Shown in pieces: positions 18,372 to 28,438 of a DNA stretch of 64,000 nucleotides; position 1 is the stretch's first letter; each line of letters begins with the position of its first letter. Source of the DNA: Gammaproteobacteria bacterium (lineage in GTDB: Bacteria > Pseudomonadota > Gammaproteobacteria > UBA6429 > Thiohalophilaceae); contig JAOULO010000005.1 of assembly GCA_029881995.1 (NCBI GenBank), positions 41,681-105,680 on the forward strand, given 5' to 3'. The position numbers and the translations under genes are program-made. The notes beneath the pieces are model-generated. The model searched no databases. It was given only the letters and a program-made list of their open reading frames with translations, and was not told where the DNA came from.

Positions 18372-20768
18372 ATGGATTTTAGTCTCTTGCAACGCTTGTA
18401 TAACAAAGCTGCCGAAACAAAATATCTGATTTCTTTTGGCTTCGCCCTGTCATTTGGTCTATTTGGCCTGGTGATCCTGCTTGGCCAGAACCAGATTGAT
18501 AAAACCCACGAACATATCCAGTCCATCGTTGACAAGCATAATGTTAAAACCAGTCTGATTACAGAAATGATGTGGGCAGCGCGAGAACGTAGTCTTAACC
18601 TCTACCACATGATTAGTATTAAAGATGACTTTGAACGTGACAATATTTTCATGGAATATACCCAACATGCTGCAGAATTTGGCCATGCCCGTACCCAACT
18701 CATCACCATGAAACTCACTGATGAAGAAAAGACACTCCTTGATAAGCAATCAAAGGCAACCTTTAAAACCGTTCCCTATCAGGATGATGTTATAGATCTT
18801 ATTAATGAAGATCGGATCCAGGAGGCATATGACTTACTGATCACCAAAGCTGTACCTTACCAGAACAAAGTTATGGGATCCCTGCATAAGCTATCTCTCC
18901 TGCAGCAAAACTATGCCCGTGAACTTGCCGTCCAGAATGGAAAAATTGTTAATCAGAGTAAGCTGTTAATCCTGATGCTTGGCATCCTGGCTCTAACCCT
19001 GAGTATTGTTATTGCTGTCAACGTCACTCGAAGGGCTATTCATTCAGAAAAAACTCTGCAACTGGAAAAGGATCATGCTGAGGTTACATTGCAGTCCATC
19101 GGTGATGCTGTTATCACAACGGATAGAAATGGCGTTATCAAGGAAATGAATGTCATTGCGGAAAAATTGACCGGCTGGAATCGGCATGCCGCTATCAATA
19201 ACAAATTATCAAAAATATTTGTCCTGCAATGTGATAAAACATTATGCCCTTTAATGAACCCCCTGGATGAGGCCATACAAACGGGCAATATCATCACGCC
19301 GGATACAAATACCAGTATGCTTGGTAAAAATGACAAGGAGTTTTCTATCGAGTATACAGCGGCTCCTATTAATGATTTAAAAGGTAATATACAAGGTGGG
19401 ATTATTGTTTTTCGTGATGTCACCGAGATGAGAACCATGGCACACCAGTTAACCTATCAGGCCAGTCATGATGCCCTGACAGGACTGTTAAATCGCCGTG
19501 AATTTGAAACTCGCCTGGAACAGGCAATTGGCAATGCTCATAGCGATAATGTTAATCATGTTATCTGTTATCTAGACCTTGATCAGTTCAAGATTATCAA
19601 TGATACCTGTGGTCATGTTGCTGGAGATGAATTATTAAAGCAATTATCTCACCGCTTAAAAGAACAACTTCGCGACAGTGATGTTATTGCACGACTGGGC
19701 GGGGATGAATTTGGAGTTTTACTAGAAGGTTGCTCAGTGGATATGGCTAAAACCATCTCCAACAACCTTCTCTCCACTGTAAAAGAAACTCGTTTTATCT
19801 GGGACAGTAAATCTTTTGAAGTGGGCGTTAGTATAGGTGTGGTACCCATCAACAATGTATCAGGCAATGTCTCTGATGTGCTCAGTGCAGCAGATTCTGC
19901 GTGTTACGAAGCCAAGGACAACGGCCGGAACTGTATTTATATCTATACAGCTGATGATGATGACCTGGCCAGACGGCGAGGAGAGATGAGCTGGGTACAT
20001 CGAATCACCCATGCTCTTGATAATAACCAGTTTGAGCTTTATTACCAGGAGATCATTGCTCTGGAAAAAAATTCTACCAATAGCCGTTACTTTGAACTAC
20101 TGATTCGTATGAAGAATGATGATGGCACCATGGTCCCCCCTATGGCCTTTATACCCGCTGCCGAACGTTACAACATGATGCCTATTCTTGATAAAATGGT
20201 TGTTGAGATGGCTCTTAAAAGCCTGAAAAGTTTATCTGGAGAACACTCGGATATTTACTTCTCGATCAATATCTCAGGCCAATCGATTTCAAATCAATCT
20301 TTTCTAAATCTGGTTGTTGACGCAATCAATAACACCCAGATAAACCCATCTCAATTAATGTTTGAAATAACTGAAACGGCGGCCATTGCTAACCTTACAC
20401 GTGCAATCCGATTCATTCAGACCCTGAAAGGCCTGGGTTGTAAGTTTGCGTTAGATGATTTTGGTAGTGGCTTGTCTTCCTTTGCTTATCTTAAAAATAT
20501 ACCGGTCGACTATCTTAAAATTGATGGTTATTTTGTTCGTGATATTGTTGAAGATGCCACCGACTCAGCCTTTGTCGAATCAATTTGCCAGATAGGTAAT
20601 GTGATGGGAATCAAGACAGTTGCTGAATATGTGGAAAATCAGGAAACTCTGGAAAAACTAAAAACGATAGGTGTCAATTTTGCACAGGGTTATTATTTTG
20701 GAGAACCTGCGCCTCTTAACGAACTTAAATCGAACCTGCGACTGCCAAAGAAATATTCAGCAGCCTAA
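18372..20768 (+). CDS. Membrane PAS-GGDEF-EAL cyclic di-GMP protein
   Basis: A 798-residue protein. TM1 is about 20-40, a helical periplasmic sensor about 41-195, TM2 about 197-218, PAS about 232-345, GGDEF about 365-525 and EAL about 545-790. The cyclase loop is GGDEF (443-447) with an RDSD inhibitory site five residues before it. The phosphodiesterase signature is ELL at 575-577, and FSINISGQS, FEITETA, DDFGSGLSS, DYLKID and TVAEYVEN are all present, so both active sites look intact. Net direction cannot be judged from sequence. It ends 4 bp inside the convergent hemN gene. Confidence 0.93.
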   Translation: MDFSLLQRLYNKAAETKYLISFGFALSFGLFGLVILLGQNQIDKTHEHIQSIVDKHNVKTSLITEMMWAARERSLNLYHMISIKDDFERDNIFMEYTQHAAEFGHARTQLITMKLTDEEKTLLDKQSKATFKTVPYQDDVIDLINEDRIQEAYDLLITKAVPYQNKVMGSLHKLSLLQQNYARELAVQNGKIVNQSKLLILMLGILALTLSIVIAVNVTRRAIHSEKTLQLEKDHAEVTLQSIGDAVITTDRNGVIKEMNVIAEKLTGWNRHAAINNKLSKIFVLQCDKTLCPLMNPLDEAIQTGNIITPDTNTSMLGKNDKEFSIEYTAAPINDLKGNIQGGIIVFRDVTEMRTMAHQLTYQASHDALTGLLNRREFETRLEQAIGNAHSDNVNHVICYLDLDQFKIINDTCGHVAGDELLKQLSHRLKEQLRDSDVIARLGGDEFGVLLEGCSVDMAKTISNNLLSTVKETRFIWDSKSFEVGVSIGVVPINNVSGNVSDVLSAADSACYEAKDNGRNCIYIYTADDDDLARRRGEMSWVHRITHALDNNQFELYYQEIIALEKNSTNSRYFELLIRMKNDDGTMVPPMAFIPAAERYNMMPILDKMVVEMALKSLKSLSGEHSDIYFSINISGQSISNQSFLNLVVDAINNTQINPSQLMFEITETAAIANLTRAIRFIQTLKGLGCKFALDDFGSGLSSFAYLKNIPVDYLKIDGYFVRDIVEDATDSAFVESICQIGNVMGIKTVAEYVENQETLEKLKTIGVNFAQGYYFGEPAPLNELKSNLRLPKKYSAA

Positions 20769-22144
20769 ATAACTTTGGAAAAACGTTTTTCACCCGCTTC
20801 ACGTAAATAACGATCAAATACCATACAGACATTTCTGATCAGAAACTTCCCAGCGGGTGTAACATTGATTGAATTATCATCATAGCTTACCAGGCCATCT
20901 TCCTGTAACTGGGTGATATCTTTCAATTCTGTAGAAAAATAGTCATTAAATATCAAACCGAAATCTGCCTCGAGTTTTTTAATGTCCAGTGTAAAGTGGC
21001 AAATCAGTTGAGTAATAACATGGCGCCTGAGCACATCATCATCACTCAGGCCTATGCCGCGAAACATGGGTAAGTGACCACTGTCGATACAGTTTTCATA
21101 CTCTTCCATGGTCTTAACGTTCTGACTATAGCTATTGCCAATTTTGGAAATAGACGTCACTCCCATAGCAATCAGATCGCACTCTGCCTGAGTTGAATAC
21201 CCCTGAAAGTTTCGATACAGCGTCCCATTCTCCTGTGCCAGGGCCAGTTCATCCTGCGGCTTGGCAAAATGATCCATGCCAATATAAACATAACCTGCAT
21301 CTGTAAGTTTCTGTACTGCCAGTTGCAAGATTGCTAATTTAACCTCTGGTGCAGGTAACTCAGCTTCGTTTATCTGTCGTTGGGTTTTAAACATCTGGGG
21401 CAAATGCGCATAGTTAAACACAGACAGGCGATCTGGTGACAGGGCAATCACTTTATCCAGAGTTTCAGTAAATGTTTCAACATTCTGTAATGGCAGACCA
21501 TACATAAGATCCACACTAACAGAATGAAATCCTGCTGCTCGGGCCGCATGGATCACCTCTTCTGTCTCGGCTTCAGACTGTATACGGTTGACCGCTTTTT
21601 GTACCTTAGGATCAAAATCCTGCACACCAAGGCTAATACGATTAAAGCCCAGCTCTCTTAACAAATTGATCGTTTCAGTATTTGCTTCACGGGGGTCTAT
21701 TTCAATGGAATATTCACCACTGTCATCATCCAGTAATTTGAAATAGCGACGAGTTTCGGCCATAAGTTCACGCATTTCATCGTGACTCAGGAAAGTCGGT
21801 GTACCTCCACCCCAGTGAAGTTGGGTAACCGGTCTTTGTTGATCAAACAAGGCCGCCTGCATAGCAATCTCTTGATAGAGACGTTGCAGATAGGGAGCGG
21901 CACGTTTGCGGTTTTTGGTAATGATCTTGTTGCAGGCGCAATAAAAACAGATGGTGTCACAAAAGGGTAGATGAAAATACAGTGACAGAGGCTGACCACT
22001 GGCATTACTCTTGATGGCATAATCCTTATATTCACGCTCAGCAAATCCCTCATGGAACTGTACTGCGGTAGGATATGAGGTATAGCGTGGCCCAGCCTTG
22101 TCATAGCGCTGAATCAGCTCAGGATCAAAAACAACTTTAGACAT
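20765..22144 (-). CDS. hemN: Oxygen-independent coproporphyrinogen III dehydrogenase
   Basis: Radical SAM enzyme of 459 residues that decarboxylates coproporphyrinogen III to protoporphyrinogen IX without oxygen in haem synthesis. The cluster cysteines are C62, C66 and C69 with C71 (FCDTICFYCAC). GGGTPTFLS, IEIDPREANTE and SVDLMYGLPLQ are typical of true HemN rather than the shorter HemW. A perfect FNR-type box lies 58-71 bp upstream of the start, fitting low-oxygen induction. Confidence 0.95.
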   Translation of the reverse strand: MSKVVFDPELIQRYDKAGPRYTSYPTAVQFHEGFAEREYKDYAIKSNASGQPLSLYFHLPFCDTICFYCACNKIITKNRKRAAPYLQRLYQEIAMQAALFDQQRPVTQLHWGGGTPTFLSHDEMRELMAETRRYFKLLDDDSGEYSIEIDPREANTETINLLRELGFNRISLGVQDFDPKVQKAVNRIQSEAETEEVIHAARAAGFHSVSVDLMYGLPLQNVETFTETLDKVIALSPDRLSVFNYAHLPQMFKTQRQINEAELPAPEVKLAILQLAVQKLTDAGYVYIGMDHFAKPQDELALAQENGTLYRNFQGYSTQAECDLIAMGVTSISKIGNSYSQNVKTMEEYENCIDSGHLPMFRGIGLSDDDVLRRHVITQLICHFTLDIKKLEADFGLIFNDYFSTELKDITQLQEDGLVSYDDNSINVTPAGKFLIRNVCMVFDRYLREAGEKRFSKVI

Positions 22145-22201
22145 TTAAACAACTCGCAATTTGTGAGATGACAGATTATCCAGTTAATTGACTACACTGG
22201 T

Positions 22202-22215
22202 TTGATATTGATCAA
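22202..22215. promoter_or_regulatory. FNR/ANR operator upstream of hemN
   Basis: TTGAT-ATTG-ATCAA matches the FNR/ANR consensus TTGAT-N4-ATCAA at all ten defined positions. It lies between the prmB stop and the hemN start, centred about 64 bp before the hemN ATG, a distance compatible with class II activation and a short leader. Confidence 0.8.
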
Positions 22216-22238
22216 TTTACCCGGCTTCCTGGCCTAAA

Positions 22239-23153
22239 TTAAATTTCAAATTCATGACGATGTTTCGCCAATGTGGCCGCATCCAGCATAAAGACACCCT
22301 GGCCACCATATTCAAATTCCAACCACATAAAAGGTACCTCAGGAAAACGCTGTTCCAGGGCTGGCTGGCTATTGCCCACCTCGACAATCAATATACCGTC
22401 CGGATTCAGATAGTCACTGGCCTGGGCCAGCATGGGAATAACCAGTTCCAGACCGTCCTGCCCCGCAGTGAGTCCCAGTTCCGGCTCATGGCGGAATTCC
22501 TCCGGCAAACTGGCCATATCCTCGGCATCCACATAAGGTGGGTTGCTCACAATAATATCGTAGCGCCGTCCCTGCAAGGCCGAAAACAGATCTGACTGAA
22601 TCAATTCCAGGCGATCTTCCAGTTCGTAGCGTTGCTGGTTGATTCTGGCCACATCCATGGCATCCGCTGAAATATCTGCTGCATCGACCCTGGCGTTTGG
22701 AAAGGCCAGTGCACAGGCAATGGCAATACAGGCACTGCCTGCCCCAATTTCCAGAATATGGCCAACATTGTGATCTCCTAGCCAGGGTTGAAATCCATCG
22801 GCAATCAATTCGGCAATAGGGGAACGGGGCACCAGGACCCGTTCATCCACATAGAAGGGCAGTCCATAAAACCAGGCCTCATGAATCAGATAGGCCAGCG
22901 GTTTGCGCTCCTGAATACGCTTCTCCATCAGAGTCAGGATGCTGGATTTCTCAGTATCGGACAGGAGTCTTTCCACATCCACACCTTCATAATCCAGTGG
23001 AAGCTTAAGGACATGGGCCACCAGCCAGGCCAATTCATCGAGTGCATTATCAGTGCCGTGACCGAAATAAAGGCCAGCCGCATCAAATTGCTCTGCACCC
23101 CATTCCACTATCTGGCGCAAACTGATGTCCTGTTGGGGTAATTCCAGTGTCAC
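22239..23153 (-). CDS. prmB: Ribosomal protein L3 N5-glutamine methyltransferase
   Basis: A 304-residue SAM-dependent methyltransferase. An N-terminal helical domain is followed by the Rossmann core with ILEIGAGSACIAIACA, VDAADISADAMDVA and the glutamine-methylating motif NPPYVDAEDM. PrmB is favoured over PrmC by the length and the WFYGLPFYVDERVLVPRSP segment. It follows mogA by three bases. Confidence 0.93.
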   Translation of the reverse strand: MTLELPQQDISLRQIVEWGAEQFDAAGLYFGHGTDNALDELAWLVAHVLKLPLDYEGVDVERLLSDTEKSSILTLMEKRIQERKPLAYLIHEAWFYGLPFYVDERVLVPRSPIAELIADGFQPWLGDHNVGHILEIGAGSACIAIACALAFPNARVDAADISADAMDVARINQQRYELEDRLELIQSDLFSALQGRRYDIIVSNPPYVDAEDMASLPEEFRHEPELGLTAGQDGLELVIPMLAQASDYLNPDGILIVEVGNSQPALEQRFPEVPFMWLEFEYGGQGVFMLDAATLAKHRHEFEI

Positions 23154-23156
23154 AAC

Positions 23157-23708
23157 TCAGGCAGGCTTTTTGGCATGTTTTGGGCGGAAGGCCTTGATGA
23201 AATCTTCCCGGGTCTCCAGGTAAGGTCCTTCAATCAGGTCAATACAATATGGCACCGCAGGGAAGACCGCATTCAAACAATCCGCAATGGCAGAGGGTTT
23301 GCCTGGCAGATTGATTATTAATGATTTACCTCGAATTCCGGCTATTTGTCTTGATAAGATGGCAGTTGGCACGAATTGCAGTGAAACGGCGCGCATTTGT
23401 TCACCAAAACCATCCAGTATCTTGTCACATACAGCCTCGGTCGCCTCCGGTGTGATATCACGAGGTGCAGGGCCTGTTCCCCCTGTGGTCACGACAAGAC
23501 AGCACCCCTCAGTATCACACAGTTCCTGCAGGGCAGCCTCTACCAGGGGCTGTTCATCCGGAACTAGTTTGCTTACGGCCTGCCAGTCACTTTGTAGAGC
23601 ATTGCTCATCCATTCCTGCATTGCCGGCCCACCAAGATCCTCATAATCTCCCCGGCTGGCCCGATCTGAGACCGTTAGAAAACCGATGTGTATTGTCTGT
23701 TTTGCCAT
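23157..23708 (-). CDS. mogA: Molybdopterin adenylyltransferase
   Basis: A 183-residue MogA/MoaB-fold protein that adenylylates molybdopterin before metal insertion. Visible motifs are GFLTVSDRASRGDYEDLGGP, VTTGGTGPAPRDITPEAT and IINLPGKPSA. Its presence implies that the cell makes molybdenum cofactor. It is transcribed toward prmB. Confidence 0.92.
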   Translation of the reverse strand: MAKQTIHIGFLTVSDRASRGDYEDLGGPAMQEWMSNALQSDWQAVSKLVPDEQPLVEAALQELCDTEGCCLVVTTGGTGPAPRDITPEATEAVCDKILDGFGEQMRAVSLQFVPTAILSRQIAGIRGKSLIINLPGKPSAIADCLNAVFPAVPYCIDLIEGPYLETREDFIKAFRPKHAKKPA

Positions 23709-23840
23709 GATTAGTCATTCCAGCTCGTCATTCAGGGGCAGGATTCTATCCGATTTTTCCATGCCGTGGGGCCAGCTAAGGAATTATCCAGAAAAATCTG
23801 AATACTTGTCAGTGAAATATTATTAATGGATATAAATTTT

Positions 23841-23854
23841 TTGATCTACATCAT
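23841..23854. promoter_or_regulatory. FNR-like box upstream of the tetraheme cytochrome
   Basis: TTGAT-CTAC-ATCAT matches nine of ten defined FNR positions. It is centred about 83 bp before the cytochrome start and lies in the divergent interval shared with mogA, so the target is probably the cytochrome but could be either. Confidence 0.5.
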
Positions 23855-23929
23855 CTCTCAATTTAGCCTGTGAACGCTAAAGTAGCCAAAATAAGACTTC
23901 TAAATAATAACAAGCGTGACAGGAATTAG

Positions 23930-24283
23930 ATGATGCCATCCAGGTCAAACCAGCTCAGAATTCTCGCCCTGCTCTACCTGTGTGCCTGGCCTGTGTTATC
24001 TAATGCCCATGAGACCTGTAAAAGCTGTCATCGTGAAAACCAACCGACAGAAGACCGGGCCGAACTGGTACATACCCTTCCTAACCTATGTATCGAATGC
24101 CATTCGGAACGAGCAGATAAAGGGGAACACCAAATCAATATCGTTCCGACCGGTGGCACAGGCCCACTTCCCCTTGTGGAAGGCAAACTAAGCTGTACAA
24201 CATGCCATGACCCCCATAGTACCCAAGGTAAGCAACTTCGAATCTCGGCCAAAACCCTCTGCCTGACCTGTCACCAATATTGA
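23930..24283 (+). CDS. Small periplasmic tetraheme c-type cytochrome
   Basis: A 117-residue precursor with a signal peptide (about 1-26, ending SNA). Four CxxCH haem-binding motifs (residues 30-34, 54-58, 89-93, 111-115) fall in a mature chain of about 91 residues. The CTTCHDPH and CLTCH spacing resembles the doubled-CXXCH family. It is likely an electron shuttle or a subunit of a periplasmic redox complex, but no partner gene is adjacent. AGGA precedes the tandem ATG codons at 23930 and 23933. Confidence 0.88.
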   Translation: MMPSRSNQLRILALLYLCAWPVLSNAHETCKSCHRENQPTEDRAELVHTLPNLCIECHSERADKGEHQINIVPTGGTGPLPLVEGKLSCTTCHDPHSTQGKQLRISAKTLCLTCHQY

Positions 24284-24622
24284 GCCCTACTATCCTGTGA
24301 CGTTCAGTATCGTCCTGTCGAAAAAAAAGGCAAATTTCTGATACCAATAAGCACTATGCCGCTTAGTCAGGGTACCTATACTTACATAATAACCAAGTAT
24401 TACACTATGGTTTATCAAGTCAGCATTTTCTACAAACCAGCCCCCATTGATAAATAAAAGCTAAATATTTGTAAATTTTTATTAAAGAGAGCAGGCCAAA
24501 TTCCGATAACCATGTCACACTATTTTTGTGGTTTTAATAATAGGTAATGGTCTTGTTCGGTTATTGGCAAAGTCCAATATGAATCGACCCGGTAAATATC
24601 CATATATTAAGGAGTCAAATCA
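24284..24622 (+). other. Gene-free interval with a sigma-28-type promoter
   Basis: This 339-bp AT-rich stretch contains no credible reading frame. The supported element is TAAA-N15-TCCGATAA at 24483-24509. The segment from about 24515 to 24622 would be the 5' leader of the rhodanese transcript, ending in a good ribosome site (AAGGAG, 24610-24615). Confidence 0.6.
24483..24509 (+). promoter_or_regulatory. Sigma-28 (FliA) promoter for rhodanese and chemoreceptor
   Basis: TAAA (24483-24486), exactly 15 bases, then TCCGATAA (24502-24509): four of four and seven of eight matches to the FliA consensus. The first downstream gene is the rhodanese protein; the chemoreceptor follows on the same strand. 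Confidence 0.7.
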
Positions 24623-25042
24623 ATGAACCTTGTAAAACACCTGCTCATTTTAAGTATGCTGTTTCTAACACATACCACTACATATGCGGAAGGCACCCCT
24701 AATTCGATTAAAGGGACTGTCAAAATCAAGGCCGAGGATATATTTAAACTTGTTGAAAAATATCCTAATCTGGTAATAGTCGATTCACGTAAAACAAGTG
24801 ATCGTATGAAAGGTTACATCGAAGGTTCAGTGGGTCTGCCTGACACCAAAACAACCAGAAAAAGCCTGGCCAAAGCCATCCCAACAAAGGGTACCCCAGT
24901 GGTTTTCTATTGTAATGGGGAAAAATGTGGCCGTAGTGTGAAATCTTCTAAACTGGCCGTCAGCCTGGGTTATAAAAATGTTTACTGGTTCAGAGGTGGA
25001 TGGGAAGAATGGGAAAATAAAGGACTGCCAGTTGCAAAATAA
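24623..25042 (+). CDS. Exported single-domain rhodanese
   Basis: A 139-residue protein with a signal peptide (about 1-23, ending TYA) and one rhodanese domain. The predicted active-site loop begins at C97 (YCNGEKCGRS), with C102 as a second cysteine in the loop, and the fold ends in the typical WFRGGWEEW. It could carry sulfane sulfur in the periplasm or bind a sulfur compound. Unusually, it lies behind a FliA-type promoter and 66 bp before a chemoreceptor gene, so a sensory or sulfur-taxis role is an inference worth testing. Confidence 0.85.
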   Translation: MNLVKHLLILSMLFLTHTTTYAEGTPNSIKGTVKIKAEDIFKLVEKYPNLVIVDSRKTSDRMKGYIEGSVGLPDTKTTRKSLAKAIPTKGTPVVFYCNGEKCGRSVKSSKLAVSLGYKNVYWFRGGWEEWENKGLPVAK

Positions 25043-25067
25043 TGTTTGCTGGCACTATATAAATCGG

Positions 25068-25086
25068 GCCCCGCTTTTCGCGGGGC
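25068..25086 (+). terminator. GC hairpin between rhodanese and chemoreceptor genes
   Basis: GCCCCGC-TTTTC-GCGGGGC is a perfect 7-bp stem followed by TTGTT rather than a long T-run. It could be a leaky terminator that attenuates readthrough into the chemoreceptor, or an mRNA stabiliser. Confidence 0.55.
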
Positions 25087-25108
25087 TTGTTAATAAAACG
25101 TCATAATA

Positions 25109-26980
25109 ATGAAAATGCAAACTATCTCCATTAAATTACTCGTTATAGCGTCACTCAGTCTATTAGGTGTCGTGGTAATTGGTCTATCCGTCTTTTCATC
25201 ATTCCAGTTTAAAGAGGCGGCCATTGAGTCTCAGTCACAAAGTCTTTCCCGTAGTGTAGAAGTTGCCGCCAGAGAAATCTTAGTGCAGCTACAGGATCAG
25301 GGAACCAATCTGGCAGAAGACACCCAAAAAGGCTCAGATCTGCGTGCCGTCTTCACACAATTGCTACAAACACCGGAAGAAACTGAAACAAGACAAACGG
25401 CAGTTGAAATCCTCAATAGTCAATTTCATCAGCGTTATGTAACTGCAGGTATACTCATATTAAAAAAACTGCGCCTCTATGATAAAAATCTGAACTTAAT
25501 AGTCAGCAGCAGTGAAGGCGTGACAAACCTTGATAAAAACTTACCCAAATTCCTCTCTGAAAAGGCCCAAGGTCGCGAAGGTGCAGACCGTTACAAGGCG
25601 CTAGGAGGTATATGGTTATCAAATGATGAGGCCCTTTACTCAGTTTTAGCACCCATCGGGGGATTACGTCTATTAGGCTACATCGAGGTAGTCATGGAAC
25701 CTGCTTACAACCTACGTAAAATTACTGAAATTATGCAGGTACCCGTTCAGATTCATTCCTGGCAGAAAAAAGAACTATTCAAAAGCGACGATTGGCAACA
25801 AAATAAGTACTCACTCAATGTTCACCATGATGTCCTGAACACTGAAGGTAAACCAGCAATACACCTAACGGTTATTGAGAATGTTGAAACACTGTTTACC
25901 CGAATTAATAACATGCAATGGTTTACTATCAGTTTGTTTGTAGTTGTTATTCTGGTGACCATTGGTATCTTCTTATTAATCTTTAAACTGTATCTATTTG
26001 AACCATTAAAAATGCTCGTCAATGGACTGGAGCGTTGTGCCTCCGGTGACCTGACGGTTGAGATACAGAGAAATGGCCTGAAGGATATGTACACGTTTTC
26101 AGGTGCACTTGTAACCCTGGTTGAAAGTCTACGTCAACAGGTAGGCGAGATACAAAATCATGCTGCAAGTGTCAGCCAGGCTGCTGAACAATTGCAAGGT
26201 ATATCCATAGAAACCACCGAAGGCATGGATAAACAACAACAGCAAACTGAACAACTCTCAACCGCGATGAACCAGATGGTTGCCACGGTAAGAGAAGTTT
26301 CAAACAGTGCAGTACAGGCAGCCAGTGGAACCGGCAAGGCCACTGAACAGGCAGGCTATGGTAAACAGCTTGTTCAAGATAGTATTCAAGGTAATAACAA
26401 ACTGGCAGGGGAAGTCGAACGTGCTTCTGAGGTTATAAATGACCTGAAAAACAAAAGTAACGATATCTCCTCTGTCCTGGATGTCATCAAAGACATTGCA
26501 GAACAAACCAACCTTCTCGCACTCAATGCGGCGATAGAGGCTGCACGTGCCGGTGAGCAGGGACGCGGCTTTGCCGTTGTAGCCGATGAAGTGCGCACCT
26601 TGGCGACTCGCACACAACAATCAACATTGGAAATCCAGACAATTGTGGAAAGTTTCCAACAAGAAAGCCACAAAGCCGTCAGTGTCATGGATGAAGGCAA
26701 ACAATCTGCGCAGAACAGCGTTCAGCAAGTGCACACAGCGGGCGAGTCTCTAGATAGTATTGTAGAGACAGTTAAACAGATCAATGATATGAATAATCAG
26801 ATAGCCAGCGCCGCAGAGCAACAAAGTGCCGTTGCAGAAGAAATTAACCGGAATATTATCGAAATTAATACGGTGACAGAAAAAACGGCTGAAAATACCA
26901 AACAAACTTCCAGCAGTTGTCAAAACCTGGCCCAGCTTGCAGATAAGCTACAACAGATGGTATCTCATTTCAGGATCTAA
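25109..26980 (+). CDS. Methyl-accepting chemotaxis protein
   Basis: A 623-residue chemoreceptor. TM1 is about 9-31, the periplasmic sensor about 32-270 (probably a single or double Cache fold; ligand unknown), TM2 about 272-296 and HAMP about 297-350, followed by the signalling domain with tip [20 protein letters not shown]. It ends QMVSHFRI, without a CheR tether. Its signalling half closely resembles the receptor at 663-2573 while the sensor differs. No own sigma-28 promoter was found, so expression from the promoter before the rhodanese gene is likely. It overlaps the convergent radical SAM gene by 11 bp. Confidence 0.93.
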   Translation: MKMQTISIKLLVIASLSLLGVVVIGLSVFSSFQFKEAAIESQSQSLSRSVEVAAREILVQLQDQGTNLAEDTQKGSDLRAVFTQLLQTPEETETRQTAVEILNSQFHQRYVTAGILILKKLRLYDKNLNLIVSSSEGVTNLDKNLPKFLSEKAQGREGADRYKALGGIWLSNDEALYSVLAPIGGLRLLGYIEVVMEPAYNLRKITEIMQVPVQIHSWQKKELFKSDDWQQNKYSLNVHHDVLNTEGKPAIHLTVIENVETLFTRINNMQWFTISLFVVVILVTIGIFLLIFKLYLFEPLKMLVNGLERCASGDLTVEIQRNGLKDMYTFSGALVTLVESLRQQVGEIQNHAASVSQAAEQLQGISIETTEGMDKQQQQTEQLSTAMNQMVATVREVSNSAVQAASGTGKATEQAGYGKQLVQDSIQGNNKLAGEVERASEVINDLKNKSNDISSVLDVIKDIAEQTNLLALNAAIEAARAGEQGRGFAVVADEVRTLATRTQQSTLEIQTIVESFQQESHKAVSVMDEGKQSAQNSVQQVHTAGESLDSIVETVKQINDMNNQIASAAEQQSAVAEEINRNIIEINTVTEKTAENTKQTSSSCQNLAQLADKLQQMVSHFRI

Positions 26981-28070
26981 CCCTTAGTCGAACTGGCTGC
27001 CGCTTTGAACCCCATCTACCTGCTGGGCCATCAAATACTCCGGCGCAGGCTGTACCACATTTGGCACACAGGCCCTCATTCGTCAGGTTCCAGTCAGATA
27101 ACACATACCAGTCACGGCCAATCAATAACTCACCACAGCCATGGCAATAGGTACTGCCACCGGACTTATCATGCACATTGCCGGTATAAACATAGTGCAG
27201 GCCATTTTTTTGGGCAATCTCCCGGGCACGGGATAAGGTGGATACCGGTGTGGCCGGGATATCCGTCATCTTAAAATCGGGATGAAAGGCCGAGAAATGC
27301 AATGGGACATCAGGCCCAAGCTTTTCCACCATCCACTGTGAAAGTTGGTTCAGTTCCCGGTCAGAGTCATTGTGGCCAGGGATCACCAGGGTAGTGACCT
27401 CCAGCCAGACATTTGTCTCATGCTTTATATATATAAGAGTATCCAATACCGGCTGCAGATGGGCACCGGTAAGCTTATGGTAAAAGTCTTCAGTAAAGGC
27501 CTTCAGATCCACATTGGCGGCATCCATGTACTGATAAAATTCAGTACGGGGTTCCGGGCAGACATAGCCAGCAGTCACGGCCACGGATTTGATATCGACT
27601 TCCCGACAGGCCTTCGCCACATCGATGGCATACTCATGAAAGATCACCGGGTCATTATAGGTGTAGGCCACACTACGGCAACCGTGTTCTTTAGCCGCCA
27701 TGGCAATCATCTCAGGGCTGGCCTGATCCGCCAGGACATCAAATTCTCTTGCCTTGCTAATGTCCCAGTTCTGACAAAACTTACAGGCCAGGTTACATCC
27801 GGCTGTGCCAAAAGAAAAAACAGGGGTGCCGGGGAGAAAATGATTCAAAGGTTTCTTTTCAATAGGGTCAATACAAAAGCCACTGGAGCGACCGTAGGTA
27901 GTCAATACCAGAGTCTCCCCCACTCTGCCTCGGACAAAACATAAACCACGTTGGCCATCATGAAGTTTGCAATAGCGCGGACAGAGATCGCACTGAATGC
28001 GATCTTTGTCGATCTTGTGCCAGTAACCAACAGGCTGACTGCTACTGGAATCTATGGGGACATCTGTCAT
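26970..28070 (-). CDS. amrS: AmmeMemoRadiSam system radical SAM enzyme
   Basis: A 366-residue radical SAM protein of the PflA-like AmrS family. The cluster motif CxxxCxxC is C92/C96/C99 in [10 protein letters not shown]. An N-terminal cysteine cluster (C27, C30, C34, C44 in [14 protein letters not shown]...GLC) and a C-terminal zinc-ribbon-like pair ([10 protein letters not shown] ... CAKCGTAC) frame the barrel. The reaction is not established. It is divergent from genes for the Memo-like (B) and AMMECR1-like (A) partners that define the system. Confidence 0.93.
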   Translation of the reverse strand: MTDVPIDSSSSQPVGYWHKIDKDRIQCDLCPRYCKLHDGQRGLCFVRGRVGETLVLTTYGRSSGFCIDPIEKKPLNHFLPGTPVFSFGTAGCNLACKFCQNWDISKAREFDVLADQASPEMIAMAAKEHGCRSVAYTYNDPVIFHEYAIDVAKACREVDIKSVAVTAGYVCPEPRTEFYQYMDAANVDLKAFTEDFYHKLTGAHLQPVLDTLIYIKHETNVWLEVTTLVIPGHNDSDRELNQLSQWMVEKLGPDVPLHFSAFHPDFKMTDIPATPVSTLSRAREIAQKNGLHYVYTGNVHDKSGGSTYCHGCGELLIGRDWYVLSDWNLTNEGLCAKCGTACAGVFDGPAGRWGSKRQPVRLRVRS

Positions 28071-28438
28071 GGCATTACCTACTCGTGGTGAGATACTTCA
28101 TAAATAGTATCTCAATGACAGAAATTCAATTGTGTATTAGCTAAGCCTGGATACTTCACTCAACTAAAGCAATGATAAGGATCAGGGCCTGGTCTATAAA
28201 ACCATTTTATTCTTTGCTCATAATTTGATTCTGGCTGCGATTATGACTGTTGATCAGTTTTCTTTATATTCACAGTCACTCATTAAGTCAAAGTAACATG
28301 ACATTATTGTCACAATAATAAAATGCTGAAATTACTTCGATAAAACATCATTTATTTCATTAGCTTAGTGTAATGCTAAGATATTATTTTTTACACTAAC
28401 TGCTTGCTTAGTAGATGAGCAAACCCTATGTTTAGGGT
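28071..28438. promoter_or_regulatory. Divergent control region of the AmmeMemoRadiSam genes
   Basis: This 368-bp AT-rich interval has no gene. It contains a 17-bp palindrome ATTATTGT-C-ACAATAAT (28303-28319), perfect in both 8-bp arms, and a second inverted repeat TTAGC...GCTAA near 28359-28377. Placed between divergent operons, these look like regulator binding sites. The regulator is unknown. Confidence 0.5.

Noticed and set aside
27345..27944. 199-codon open frame antisense to the radical SAM gene
   Set aside because: Opposite strand shows the full radical SAM signature; the antisense product is unrecognisable.
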